Shown: positions 42,436 through 51,054, numbered from the stretch's first letter. The stretch is DNA of 64,000 bases from Tissierella sp. (GCA_012735585.1 JAAYGX010000077.1:1-64000), one strand, 5' to 3'. The notes: generated by a model not told the origin, from the letters alone. Program-made: numbers and translations.

Positions 42436-42936
42436 TTATTCTCTCATTATATAATCATATACATAGTTTGACAGTTCTTTTATTTCATCTAGTCTAAATT
42501 GTTTTATATTTGGATCAAATCTTTCTAAATCACTTATATAGGCAATTACAGTTTGAGAATTAGAAATAGGAAGTAAAGATATTTCACTTCGTACAATTTC
42601 AACCTTAGGAAAGTCAGAATTTTTAAACCCTTCTAGGATAATTAAATCTGCTTCAGGAAATTGTTGTATCAAATTTGAAATATGGACATTTTTTTCTTCC
42701 TTTATGACCATCCATTTATTCTTAGAGAAGATGCCAACTCCATAGGCACCTGATTTTCTATGGCTATAACTATCAGTTCCCTCTACATCTGGGTCAAAAT
42801 CATGGCCATCATGTTTTATAGTTGCCACCTTCAATCCTCTATCTTTTAGCAAGGGAATAAGGGCGGTTATGAGTGTGGTCTTACCCGAATTCTTTATACC
42901 ACTTATGGCTATAACCTTTTGTTCACGGCTATTCAC
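42436..42936 (-). CDS. mobB: Molybdopterin-guanine dinucleotide biosynthesis protein MobB
   Basis: 166 residues: P-loop SGIKNSGKTTLITALIPLL, TIKHDGHDFD and LIILEGFKNSDFPKVEIVR. MobB binds GTP and assists formation of the guanine dinucleotide form of the cofactor. No mobA is in the window. The start is GTG (42934-42936) after GGAGAGGAT. Its presence implies that some cofactor is converted to the dinucleotide form, while AOR enzymes use the plain pterin form. Confidence 0.92.
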   Translation of the reverse strand: MNSREQKVIAISGIKNSGKTTLITALIPLLKDRGLKVATIKHDGHDFDPDVEGTDSYSHRKSGAYGVGIFSKNKWMVIKEEKNVHISNLIQQFPEADLIILEGFKNSDFPKVEIVRSEISLLPISNSQTVIAYISDLERFDPNIKQFRLDEIKELSNYVYDYIMRE

Positions 42937-42954
42937 GCTATATCCTCTCCATCT

Positions 42955-44163
42955 TTATAACATTACTACTTCTATTATATCGGATTTCTTTAGTCCAGTA
43001 TTTCCTGCCTTTATATCTATTAAGGCATTACAATCCTTCATACTTAAAAGCATACCTGAAGAATGTCCTCCCTTGGGAAGGTGGACTTGTCCATTTTCAT
43101 AAATGCATCTTATAAATCTTCTTTTGCTACTTTCCTTATTGAAATCTTCCATGATCCTAGCCTTGATTCTTAGTGTCATCAAGCTATGATCTCTGCTTAG
43201 TTTAGCCATCAATGGCCTAGCTAATAGCTCAAAGGTTACCAGGGATGCAAATGGATTGCCCGAAAGGCTCAGAATAGGCTTATCTCTTAATAAGGAATAC
43301 ATAGCAGGCGTTCCTGGTTTAAGATTTACCTTCCAAAATAACTGCCTCGCCTTAATTATTTCAATAACTTCATGAAATATATCCTTATCTCCAACGGATA
43401 CTCCCCCTGTAGTAATTAAAAGATCTAGATTATCCATATGATTCATAATTAAATTGGCAACTATTTTAGGATCATCTTTTTCTACATCTATTTTTATATA
43501 GGAAAGTCCCAATTCATTTATTCTAGAACCTAGCATTATTCCATTTGTATCATATATTTTTCCATCTATCAATGGCATAGAATAATCTAAAATTTCGTCA
43601 CCTGTAACTAGAATCCCTATTTGGGGTCTCCTTATTACTCTTACCTTTTCCTGTCCCATGCTTCCCAACACCCCCAAATGTATGGAAGAAAGTTTGGTAC
43701 CTTTTTTTAATAGTAATACTCCGGATTTTATATCTTCACCTCTGTGACAATAATTCTCGAAGGATTCTAAAGTCCTGTTAATAAGGATATGATTATCATC
43801 TATTTCTGTACAATCCTCTAATCTGATAACACAGTTAGCTCCAAGTGGTATTTTCCCCCCTGTCATTATCCTTATAGCTTCAAAGTTTCCCATAGTTTTA
43901 GTGCTAGGGCTACCAGCATAGGCCTTATCTATGACTTTAAATTTGATAGGATTCGATTCTGATGCCATGGTTGTATGATCTGCTATTAGGGCAAATCCAT
44001 CTAAAGGTGATCTATCAAAGGGCGGATTATCCATTGGAGCATAGAAATCCTCTGCAAGAATTCTCCCTAAAGAGTTTTCTAACTTTACATCTTCTATATC
44101 ATCTATTTCATTTACAGATTCTAATATAATTTCTACAGCTTGTTCTAATTCTACATTATACAA
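42955..44163 (-). CDS. moeA: Molybdopterin molybdenumtransferase MoeA
   Basis: About 402 residues. Domain order is typical: NPPFDRSPLDGFALIADHT (active-site loop), IMTGGKIPLGANCVIRLEDC, LLITTGGVSVGDKD (molybdopterin-binding) and LSGNPFASLVTFELL. It inserts metal into adenylylated molybdopterin. The TTG at 44161-44163, eight bases after AAAGGG, gives the usual N-terminus (YNVELEQAVEIIL). The longer frame reaching 44211 would overlap the upstream gene and lacks a site. It starts one base past the end of the MPT-binding gene. Confidence 0.92.
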   Translation of the reverse strand: MYNVELEQAVEIILESVNEIDDIEDVKLENSLGRILAEDFYAPMDNPPFDRSPLDGFALIADHTTMASESNPIKFKVIDKAYAGSPSTKTMGNFEAIRIMTGGKIPLGANCVIRLEDCTEIDDNHILINRTLESFENYCHRGEDIKSGVLLLKKGTKLSSIHLGVLGSMGQEKVRVIRRPQIGILVTGDEILDYSMPLIDGKIYDTNGIMLGSRINELGLSYIKIDVEKDDPKIVANLIMNHMDNLDLLITTGGVSVGDKDIFHEVIEIIKARQLFWKVNLKPGTPAMYSLLRDKPILSLSGNPFASLVTFELLARPLMAKLSRDHSLMTLRIKARIMEDFNKESSKRRFIRCIYENGQVHLPKGGHSSGMLLSMKDCNALIDIKAGNTGLKKSDIIEVVML

Positions 44164-44164
44164 C

Positions 44165-45190
44165 CTATACACCCTTTCCAAATTGACAGTTTGGATAATG
44201 ACATATATCACAATCTAAGCATAATCCACCATACCCCAATTTTGCTATATGGGATTTGTCTATCTTAATATCTGCACATACATATGGTAGTATTAAATCA
44301 AATATTGTAATATTTTTGTACATAGCACATCCTGGAATTCCCATTATTGTCGTATCATCATCAAAGTAGGCTAATAAAAACATGGCTCCTGGCAATACTG
44401 GAGCACCATATGTAATAATATTGGCTCCGCTAGATTTTATTGCAGCAGGAGTCAAATCATCTGGATCAACACTCATACCTCCAGTACATATAATAAGATC
44501 CAGATTATAATTTTTCATTTCTAAGATATTGGCCTTAATTTTTTCTGTATCATCATCACTTATTAAATGCTTAACCATTTCTATATTCATATTTTTTAAC
44601 TTTTCTTCTATTACAGGAGTAAAGGTATCTTTTATTCTACCATGGTAGACTTCATTTCCGGTGGTTATAACCCCAGCTCTTAGTTTTCTAAAGGGAGTTA
44701 GTTTTAGTATAGGATCATTTTCTGCAATCTCTCTTGCTCTGTTTAGCTTATCCTCTTCTATAACCAGGGGTATGACACGCATACCAGCTAATTTATCCCC
44801 TGCCTTGACAGGAAGATTAGCCATCCTAGTTGCGATCATAATATCTTCTAGCTCATTTATTTTATTGAGTTTCTCAACATCCACTTGAAATAATCCATCG
44901 CATGTTGCTACAAGCTCAACCTTGCCTTCCTTGACCTCAGTAACAAGCATATTATCATTTATAGATAGGTCTGATAATACTATGGCTGCATCATCCTCAT
45001 GTATCATAGACTTTTTTACTTCATAAATATATATATGATCTTTCCCCATTGATAAAAGGACAGGTATATCTTCTTCAGTAATAATATGTCCTTTTCTAAA
45101 GACCGCATCCTTTATTTCTCCCTTTACAATTCTAGTCATATCATGACATAGGATATGCCCAACAGCATCCTTAGTTTTTATTCTTTTCAT
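44165..45190 (-). CDS. Molybdopterin-binding protein with C-terminal cysteine cluster
   Basis: 341 residues. The N-terminal part (DAVGHILCHDMTRIVKGEIK, DAVFRKGHIITEEDI) and a central MoaB/MoeA-like domain (GVITTGNEVYHGRIKDTFTP, LIICTGGMSVDPDDLTPAAI) identify a molybdopterin-binding protein common in Mo/W operons of anaerobes. The tail GLCLDCDICHYPNCQFG has four closely spaced cysteines that may bind a metal or Fe-S cluster. The exact role is unknown, perhaps a tungsten- or molybdenum-specific insertion helper. First gene of the nine-gene operon; a structured leader precedes it. Confidence 0.85.
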   Translation of the reverse strand: MKRIKTKDAVGHILCHDMTRIVKGEIKDAVFRKGHIITEEDIPVLLSMGKDHIYIYEVKKSMIHEDDAAIVLSDLSINDNMLVTEVKEGKVELVATCDGLFQVDVEKLNKINELEDIMIATRMANLPVKAGDKLAGMRVIPLVIEEDKLNRAREIAENDPILKLTPFRKLRAGVITTGNEVYHGRIKDTFTPVIEEKLKNMNIEMVKHLISDDDTEKIKANILEMKNYNLDLIICTGGMSVDPDDLTPAAIKSSGANIITYGAPVLPGAMFLLAYFDDDTTIMGIPGCAMYKNITIFDLILPYVCADIKIDKSHIAKLGYGGLCLDCDICHYPNCQFGKGV

Positions 45191-45416
45191 TTTAATCCAT
45201 CCTTTTATTTAAATGAGGCTATTTTCAGTCTTTAGACATGAAAACAGCCTCATTAAATTACTATATAATCTATCTTAGCCGCTCCTTTTCAAATGTGGAA
45301 GGCATACTCGTTTCCAAATATACCCTTAAATATTAGATAATATTTTGGCATTTGTCCATAGGGTTGACATTAGGACCAAATGCTCGGAGTCAATAAATAT
45401 AATTTAGTTTTACTAG
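45191..45416 (-). promoter_or_regulatory. Structured leader of the cofactor operon (possible Moco/Tuco riboswitch)
   Basis: 226 bases with three stems on the minus strand. The first is GCATTTGGTCC/GGACAAATGC (45347-45383), with no T-run after it. The second is GGTATA/TATGCC with a GGAAACGAG loop (about 45301-45324), next to GCCTTCC/GGAGCGGC. The third is a 16-bp AATGAGGCTGTTTTCA/TGAAAATAGCCTCATT hairpin (45212-45254) just before the ribosome binding site. Moco riboswitches occupy this position in other bacteria, but the consensus match could not be verified by eye. The first stem might only end the AOR transcript. Confidence 0.35.
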
Positions 45417-46160
45417 TTAACGGTAACCATACTCTCCATATTCTACTCCTTCTGCCAATGCTCTTGCATATTTTTCACTCATGTGAATTGTAGAATACAG
45501 ATATCTTACATCATTTCCAGTTGTTAATTCTCCAATATCGCTGTACTCTTCATTTTGCCTAATTCTTTCAAGGGCACGTTGAATTTGTGCTTTTGTATAA
45601 AAATATGGCGAATTACTAAAGTAATATAAGGGTGTAGCACAAGGATAAGTTTTTCCATTCCAACGTACCATTTCAACGATGGTCTTGGGTATGTCCTTAT
45701 CTTCCACTAGTACAGCAATCTTCGCATAATTATCACTCATAAATTCATTTGAATAATAATATACTTCCTTAGCACCTTTTATTAAGACGATATCCTGACA
45801 ACTTTTATCATCCTTCAAGGAATTCAATAGCTCCTTAAGGTCCTGGCCATCTTTTTCTAATAAAGATTGACTAGTTAAAGTGGCTCCTTGGCTTCTTACT
45901 CTTATAAAATTAGCCAATAGCTGTGCTTCTGTCATTTCTACTTCTATTTCTTCTACTTCTGCTTCTTCCAAAGGAATATATTGATCTTCTATGTCGTCTA
46001 GTGTGTCTAAATAATCAAAAAGATCAGGTTTTTCTTTCCTTTCCTTTAGATCTTCTTCAGCTGCCCTTAACTGATCTTCATTTACTTCCTGCGAAAATTC
46101 TGTTACTTCTTCTATTTTTGTGAATCCTTTTTTTCTTCTTCCAAATAGCAATTTTTCCAC
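45417..46160 (-). CDS. YdhW-like accessory protein of the AOR operon
   Basis: 247 residues. The N-terminal 90 are highly charged and glutamate-rich (for example PLEEAEVEEIEVEM). The C-terminal part looks globular (SNEFMSDNYAKIAVLVEDKD, TYPCATPLYYFSNSPYFYTK, AQIQRALERI). It lies 19 bases after the AOR gene. In E. coli the ydhYVWXUT cluster has an uncharacterised YdhW in the same order, and this protein is assigned by that synteny and general resemblance. Biochemical role unknown. No membrane segment or signal peptide is visible. Confidence 0.65.
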   Translation of the reverse strand: MEKLLFGRRKKGFTKIEEVTEFSQEVNEDQLRAAEEDLKERKEKPDLFDYLDTLDDIEDQYIPLEEAEVEEIEVEMTEAQLLANFIRVRSQGATLTSQSLLEKDGQDLKELLNSLKDDKSCQDIVLIKGAKEVYYYSNEFMSDNYAKIAVLVEDKDIPKTIVEMVRWNGKTYPCATPLYYFSNSPYFYTKAQIQRALERIRQNEEYSDIGELTTGNDVRYLYSTIHMSEKYARALAEGVEYGEYGYR

Positions 46161-46179
46161 CCCCTATTACCTATTCTAT

Positions 46180-48300
46180 CTAAGCTGGTAGCAAACCTCT
46201 TTTTTCAAGATCATCAGCCATATATCCTAGACCAAGTCTTTCAAGAGTTTCTCTAGTCGGAATTCCTGTTTCAGTATCCCAACCCATTTCCTCATAGAAC
46301 ATTGTCTTAGCTATCTCCATATCGTCCCTATCCATCTTAACTGTTCCTGCTTCAAAAGCCTTGAAGTCTGGCTCTTTATCAAATACCCAAGCTGGTATAG
46401 CATCGTGATCTTTTCTTAGATTTTTGCTTCCTTCATGTATATCAAAGGATATAGCAGTCATAACCCTAAGCATGTTGGATACTCTTTCACTAGCTAGATC
46501 AACATCTTCCCTGCTCCAGTTTTCACCAGTAACAGCCGCCATGTACATAGCATCTAGATTATGATCTCCTTTGTATCCTCTTTCTTTGGATGGTGACAGA
46601 GTCATAGGATACATCCAGTTACAAAGGGTAGCCATATCATGCCATTGCTTCCCTAAAAATGCCCACTTGGCTAATTTTGCCTTGCTTCTATTCATAGGAG
46701 TATAATGCTTTGGCTTGTCTACAGCGCCTTCACCAAATTCATCCTCTAAGATTTTCCTGTATATTTCATAAGGACTACCTGATTGTATTACATTTGTCAT
46801 ATGGTGAATCATACAATCTCTATTATACATTATATTGTATAGTAATCCTGTTTGCCAAACATCCTCGGCCGAATGATGCTTTGGATATCCATTGTAGGTT
46901 ACGTTTTGTAGGTATTCTACATCTAGATATTCTTGACCCAAATCCCATTCCTTAACTAACAGATATGTTCCAAGACCTATTTTGGCTATTTCTCCTTCAT
47001 TCATTGATATTCTACGAACTATTTCAACTACCCAACGTGGATCTCCTTCTATCATCAAGTCCCATGGGATTGAGTTATATTCTTCAGTCGAAAGTTTTTC
47101 TTTCAATATTCCTGATTTATAACAGTAATTAAAATCACGTTGAATGTTTCCATAGTTATCCCATAGACCATAATCATCTACAGCTCTGGCACCTGCACCA
47201 CAAATAACTATATTTGCATCTCCTTCATCTACAAAGTCTTTGATTCCCTCTGGATACCATGCTGCTTGGTAGATAATAGGCATACATGTATTGGAAACTT
47301 TAGTTGGTAAGTCATAATCCGCTAATGGATCAATATCATATTGAGCATAGCATCTGATAGGGCATGATGAACATCCACCAACCTTAACCATGTATTTATC
47401 TGCGATTTCTCCATGGTCAAAGTATCCTTTATGAGCTCTATATCCAATCTTATCTATATCTCCAACTGGTTGCTCACCCATATCTACAAATCCGCCTTCA
47501 GCTTTTTGCCACCCTCTCCCTGGTGCGCCTGACCATCTATTACTTCCAGATGGCGCAGAATACTCAGCCCATGATTGAGGAACTGCTGGAACATTATGGT
47601 TGTTATTTCCACCTACTAGTTCTCTTAACATATAATCGCTGGCTTCTTTTAGAGCTTTTGGATCAGCAATCTTTACACTGCCTGTCCCACGAGCTACAAA
47701 TCCCTTAACATTTTTGGAACCAAATATTGCTCCAACTCCTGCCCCACCTGAGTTTCCTACTGATGTAATCATACAAGACATATTTACTAGGTTTTCTCCT
47801 GCTTGACCTATAGTTGCTGCGTCAAAGGATTCACCATTTTCTTCAACTAATATTCTATTAGCCTCAAAGGTTCCCTTTCCCCAAATATGACTTGCGTCTT
47901 CTATACTAACTTTATCATCATCTATTTTTAGGTAAACAGGTTTTGATGACTTACCTTCAAATATAATAGCATCATAGCCTGCATATTTAATTGCATGAGC
48001 TATATGTCCTCCCATATGAGCATCTACAATTGAATATCCCTTTGTCCATGAAGAAAGGAATGACATATTAATCCTTCCTGAACATGGAACTCCTGAACCA
48101 GTCAAAGGTCCCATAGCTAGAACTACTTTAGATGCTTCATCATAGGCATGTGTATCTAGAGGAACTTCATCATATATTATTTTATATCCTATTCCCATAC
48201 CGCCTATATAATCTTTATATTTCATCGTATCTTCAGTTGTGATCGCATTATTCGCAAAATTAACACGAAGTATTTTTCCTGACCATCCATATGTCGTCAT
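46180..48300 (-). CDS. Aldehyde:ferredoxin oxidoreductase family enzyme (YdhV-like)
   Basis: 706-residue AOR-family oxidoreductase carrying a tungsto- or molybdo-bispterin and a [4Fe-4S] cluster. N-terminal pterin-binding features are GWSGKILRVNF and GPLTGSGVPCSGRINMS. Cluster ligands are C310, C313 and C317 in GGCSSCPIRC plus C560 in ATLCNWMYPMT. Much of the chain follows E. coli YdhV rather than classical AOR, for example AMGPLTGSG, QSWAEYS and MDRDDM near the C-terminus. The physiological substrate of YdhV-type enzymes is unknown. It lies between the ferredoxin-like gene (11 bases) and the YdhW-like gene. It has no export signal, although its electron partner does. Confidence 0.93.
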   Translation of the reverse strand: MTTYGWSGKILRVNFANNAITTEDTMKYKDYIGGMGIGYKIIYDEVPLDTHAYDEASKVVLAMGPLTGSGVPCSGRINMSFLSSWTKGYSIVDAHMGGHIAHAIKYAGYDAIIFEGKSSKPVYLKIDDDKVSIEDASHIWGKGTFEANRILVEENGESFDAATIGQAGENLVNMSCMITSVGNSGGAGVGAIFGSKNVKGFVARGTGSVKIADPKALKEASDYMLRELVGGNNNHNVPAVPQSWAEYSAPSGSNRWSGAPGRGWQKAEGGFVDMGEQPVGDIDKIGYRAHKGYFDHGEIADKYMVKVGGCSSCPIRCYAQYDIDPLADYDLPTKVSNTCMPIIYQAAWYPEGIKDFVDEGDANIVICGAGARAVDDYGLWDNYGNIQRDFNYCYKSGILKEKLSTEEYNSIPWDLMIEGDPRWVVEIVRRISMNEGEIAKIGLGTYLLVKEWDLGQEYLDVEYLQNVTYNGYPKHHSAEDVWQTGLLYNIMYNRDCMIHHMTNVIQSGSPYEIYRKILEDEFGEGAVDKPKHYTPMNRSKAKLAKWAFLGKQWHDMATLCNWMYPMTLSPSKERGYKGDHNLDAMYMAAVTGENWSREDVDLASERVSNMLRVMTAISFDIHEGSKNLRKDHDAIPAWVFDKEPDFKAFEAGTVKMDRDDMEIAKTMFYEEMGWDTETGIPTRETLERLGLGYMADDLEKRGLLPA

Positions 48301-48311
48301 TATCCTACCTC

Positions 48312-48962
48312 CTATTGTTTTCTAGTTTTCTGCTCTGCAGCAGTTACAGCATCCCAAGGTACCATTGCTAAAGCTCCTGTTACACATCCTTCTATACAAG
48401 AACCGCATAAGATACATTTAGATGATTTTTTTGTTTCAGGGTTTAGAGTTGGCATATGCCAAGGACATGCTCCTACACAAGCTCCACAACCAACACATTT
48501 TTCTTGATCAATATGTTTTACCCCATTTTCATCTGCATATATGGCCTCTACAGGACATGCTTCTCCACACCATGGTTGGTCACATTGTCGGCATGTATCT
48601 GGAAAGTATACCCAATCATCTTGATATGTACCATGCCCATCATTGTCCATAAGATTACGAGTTACCTTGACTCTAGATATGTGAGATGAAGCTTCACCAT
48701 CATTTACTAAGGTACAGTTTATTTCACATCTTTGGCATCCTGTACACTTAGCTTGGTTAACTACTAGTAATCCAGTAGGCATTGTCCATACAGTAATAGC
48801 ATCACTATCCACCTGTTCTTGAGTACACCCCATCAAGGATAATAAAGATGCAGATACTGTTAGACCAGCTAAACTTTTTCCAGAAATTTTCATAAACTTT
48901 CTTCTTGTCATCTCTTGACTTAACATTTGGTCAAGTTTATTCTGACTTTTGTTTTCACACAT
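48312..48962 (-). CDS. Tat-exported 4x[4Fe-4S] ferredoxin-like subunit (YdhY-like)
   Basis: 216 residues. The N-terminus has a twin-arginine signal (TRRKFMKISG, RR at 20-21) followed by a hydrophobic stretch and lipobox-like LMGC (Cys46), so a Tat-exported lipoprotein is likely. Sixteen cysteines form four ferredoxin motifs of the DmsB/HycB type (CTGCQRCEINC, CRQCDQPWCGEACP, CVGCGACVGACP, CILCGSCIEGC). It probably relays electrons to or from the AOR-family enzyme at the membrane face. The ATG at 48960-48962 is eight bases after AAGGGG. It is first in the three-gene unit. Confidence 0.9.
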   Translation of the reverse strand: MCENKSQNKLDQMLSQEMTRRKFMKISGKSLAGLTVSASLLSLMGCTQEQVDSDAITVWTMPTGLLVVNQAKCTGCQRCEINCTLVNDGEASSHISRVKVTRNLMDNDGHGTYQDDWVYFPDTCRQCDQPWCGEACPVEAIYADENGVKHIDQEKCVGCGACVGACPWHMPTLNPETKKSSKCILCGSCIEGCVTGALAMVPWDAVTAAEQKTRKQ

Positions 48963-49162
48963 TTCATTCACCCCTTCTTTTTAGTCAAATATTACCTAAT
49001 AAAATTTTAAAGCTTTTTCACATCTCAACCCACTTTAAAATAATATTATCCTATTGAAAAGCTTGTATGTTAATTAACAAACCCATTAAATATTGTACTA
49101 TAATATCTATATTGAGTCAATTACCATATACTTGGGGTCCGAAATTATCTATATAAGGGCCG

Positions 49163-50260
49163 CTAAATAGCTAGCCATTCTTCCCTTAAATCACATCCCA
49201 ATACTTCATCTAGGGTATCCAGTAGCTCTTGTAGTTCTTCTACTGTGCAATCAGCCATATGGCCGATTCTAAAGGTCTTGTCCTTTAAATCTTCATAGCC
49301 ATTGGATATTTGAAATCCTCTTTCTCCAAGTCGTTGATTAAGCAAATCTATATTAAGTCCTAATGTATTTTTTATAGTCGTTACGGTATTGGAGGCACAA
49401 GATTCTTTTGCATATAGTTTAAAATGCTTCTTTGCCCAACTTCTTACCATATCTGCTAATTGTTCATGTCTTTTAAATCGATTTTCTAGCCCTTCACTGA
49501 ATATCTTATCCAGTTGATAGTCCATTGCAAACATCATAGGTATAGCTGGGGTGGATATATATTGATAATCCGTTCTTTTAATAGTTTCATATAGCTCTAA
49601 AAAATCTAGATAATATCCCCTAAATTCTATTTGTCTTGCCCTTTCTATTGCTTTTTCAGATACACTTGCTATAGCCATTCCCGGTGGCAGTCCTAGGCAT
49701 TTTTGGCTAGATACTATACATACATCTACTCCTAATTTATCTATTTCAAGTTTAATTCCACCTATGGAGCTTACCCCATCAACGCACCAAATCACGTCAG
49801 GGTAGTTCTGTATTACACTTGATAATTCCTCCATTGGATTGGTTATTCCAGATGTAGTTTCATTGTGAGTTATAGTTATTAGATCATACTTACCTGTAGA
49901 TAATACTTTTTCTACCATGTCTGGTGTTATGGCTTCACCTTTTTCACTCTTGAATAGATCTGCTTCGATATTGTTGTATAATGCCATCTTATACCATAAG
50001 GTTCCAAAGTAACCATTAGAAAATACAGCTGCCCTTTTCTTAGTAAAGGAACGGATTGCCCCTTCCATTAGTGCTGTCCCTGAGGATGTAGAAAGTATTA
50101 TTGTATTATCTGTATAGAATATTTTTTGTAGTTTTTCACTGATACCTCTTTGTAAATCAGAGGCGGCGTTTGTTCTGTGTCCTATGATTGGCCTTGTCAT
50201 TTGCTCTAATACATCTTCTCTTACATCTACTGGTCCTGGTATAAATAATTTCTTTTGCAT
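49163..50260 (-). CDS. Class V aminotransferase (alanine/serine-glyoxylate type)
   Basis: 365-residue PLP aminotransferase of the PucG/AGXT group. FIPGPVDVREDVLEQMTRPI and IGHR form the N-terminal signature, LSTSSGTALMEGAIRS the cofactor phosphate loop, WCVDGVSSIGG the aspartate region and VSSQKCLGLPPGMAIAS the PLP lysine. Family members transfer amino groups among alanine, serine, glycine and glyoxylate, and some clostridial relatives serve in serine synthesis. AGGAGGCAGG precedes the ATG. It is a single gene under an unusual leader: a complete T-box whose specifier reads GCU (Ala) by alignment, then a second T-box terminator without Stem I, each followed by a structured repeat. Confidence 0.87.
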   Translation of the reverse strand: MQKKLFIPGPVDVREDVLEQMTRPIIGHRTNAASDLQRGISEKLQKIFYTDNTIILSTSSGTALMEGAIRSFTKKRAAVFSNGYFGTLWYKMALYNNIEADLFKSEKGEAITPDMVEKVLSTGKYDLITITHNETTSGITNPMEELSSVIQNYPDVIWCVDGVSSIGGIKLEIDKLGVDVCIVSSQKCLGLPPGMAIASVSEKAIERARQIEFRGYYLDFLELYETIKRTDYQYISTPAIPMMFAMDYQLDKIFSEGLENRFKRHEQLADMVRSWAKKHFKLYAKESCASNTVTTIKNTLGLNIDLLNQRLGERGFQISNGYEDLKDKTFRIGHMADCTVEELQELLDTLDEVLGCDLREEWLAI

Positions 50261-50284
50261 TTTACCTGCCTCCTCTTATATTTT

Positions 50285-50400
50285 TCGCAGTCTCGCAACA
50301 CAAATCTATTTACTCACTATCGTTCGTATAGATTTGGTGCTCGTTGCGGTTTACCTACCATCGATTTTCAGAAAAATACTAAAAATCAGGTTAGGCCATA
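50285..50400 (-). repeat. T-box-associated structured element X2
   Basis: 116 bases between the second T-box terminator and the aminotransferase start. On the minus strand it has a GATTTT/AAAATC hairpin, the core GTAGGTAAACCGCAACGAGC, an AAATCTA/TAGATTT hairpin and the end TGCGAGACTGCGA. Its stems differ from those of X3 (58001-58116) by paired substitutions, supporting RNA structure. Confidence 0.7.
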
Positions 50401-50402
50401 CA

Positions 50403-50518
50403 TAAAAAAAAGCCCTTCATCCCTAAAATAAGGGACGAAAAGCTTAAGTTTCCGTGTTACCACCCAAATTGATCATAGATAATACAACTTATATATACCG
50501 CCTAGTTTCCTAGCCCAT
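50403..50518 (-). promoter_or_regulatory. Partial second T-box (antiterminator/terminator only)
   Basis: Contains the T-box sequence GGGTGGTAACACGG (50452-50465) and a terminator (50403-50445, GTCCCTTATTTTAGGGA core with outer AAGC/GCTT and a T9 run). The upstream 50 bases show no AGAGAG/GGTGA Stem I elements or specifier loop. The segment from GATCAATTTGGGTGG onward closely matches the first T-box, suggesting duplication with loss of the recognition domain. Confidence 0.75.
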
Positions 50519-50680
50519 TCGCAGTCTCCCATCACAGATTTGTTCGCTTCCTACCGGTCGCACAAATCTGCCCATCCAGGACTCCATATCTTATTCCTAC
50601 GGAGTACATTAAGGTTGGAGCTCGTTGCGGTTGACCTACATCAGTTCGCAGAAATTCACTGCTCAATGTGTTAGGGCATA
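50519..50680 (-). repeat. T-box-associated structured element X1 (long form)
   Basis: 162 bases following the first T-box terminator. It shares with X2 and X3 the start TGCCCTAA, the core GTAGGTCAACCGCAACGAGC and the end GAGACTGCGA. It carries about 45 extra bases (including an ACTCC/GGAGT hairpin) between core and the last stem, CAGATTTGT/ACAAATCTG. Confidence 0.7.
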
Positions 50681-50907
50681 CAAAAGTCCTCCATCCCTTA
50701 ATAAAAGGGACGAAGGACTTAATCTTCCGCGTTACCACCCAAATTGATCTAATGATCCACTCTACGCAGTGTAACGGCTGCATCCGTTTTGCTTATCGCA
50801 AACCATCCGAGGTAGCATTTGATAAATCTTAAGACCTACTTTCACCAGCCGTAGGCTCTCTAAACTTAAAGTTTTTATCAATTTCCTCTTCATCTGTTTA
50901 TTATATA
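50681..50907 (-). promoter_or_regulatory. T-box riboswitch (specifier reads GCU, Ala)
   Basis: Minus-strand leader with GAAGAGG base, AGAGAGCCTAC-GGCTGGTGAAA-GTAGG distal region, candidate specifier GCU at 50814-50816 followed by A and the pairing strand CCTC, T-box GGGTGGTAACGCGG (50727-50740) and terminator (50681-50720). Uncharged tRNA should allow read-through to the aminotransferase. The specifier is inferred by aligning with the Met T-box at 58117-58407; a register shift would change it. Confidence 0.85.
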
Positions 50908-50913
50908 AAGATT

Positions 50914-50942
50914 AGTATACACTCTTTAACACAATAAAGCAA
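50914..50942 (-). promoter_or_regulatory. Promoter of the aminotransferase T-box leader
   Basis: Minus strand TTGCTT (50937-50942), 17 bases, TATACT (50914-50919). Confidence 0.65.
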
Positions 50943-51006
50943 TGGTTTTTTTGATTTATGAGCTTAATCTATCCGAATAAATTGATACATAAGTTTTTCT
51001 ACAATA

Positions 51007-51048
51007 AAATAACCTAAGAATAATTAGTAAACTATCCTTAGGCTATTT
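51007..51048 (-). terminator. Terminator of the brnQ/PLP-lyase operon
   Basis: AAATAACCTAAG (51007-51018) pairs with CTTAGGCTATTT (51037-51048), just after the PLP-lyase stop. Confidence 0.78.
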
Positions 51049-51054
51049 CTATTT

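Noticed and set aside
50532-50783. 83-codon reading frame in the aminotransferase leader
   Set aside because: It lies wholly within the T-box and the X1 element; the coding look comes from conserved RNA sequence. The frame at 57922-58119 is the same kind of artefact over X3.
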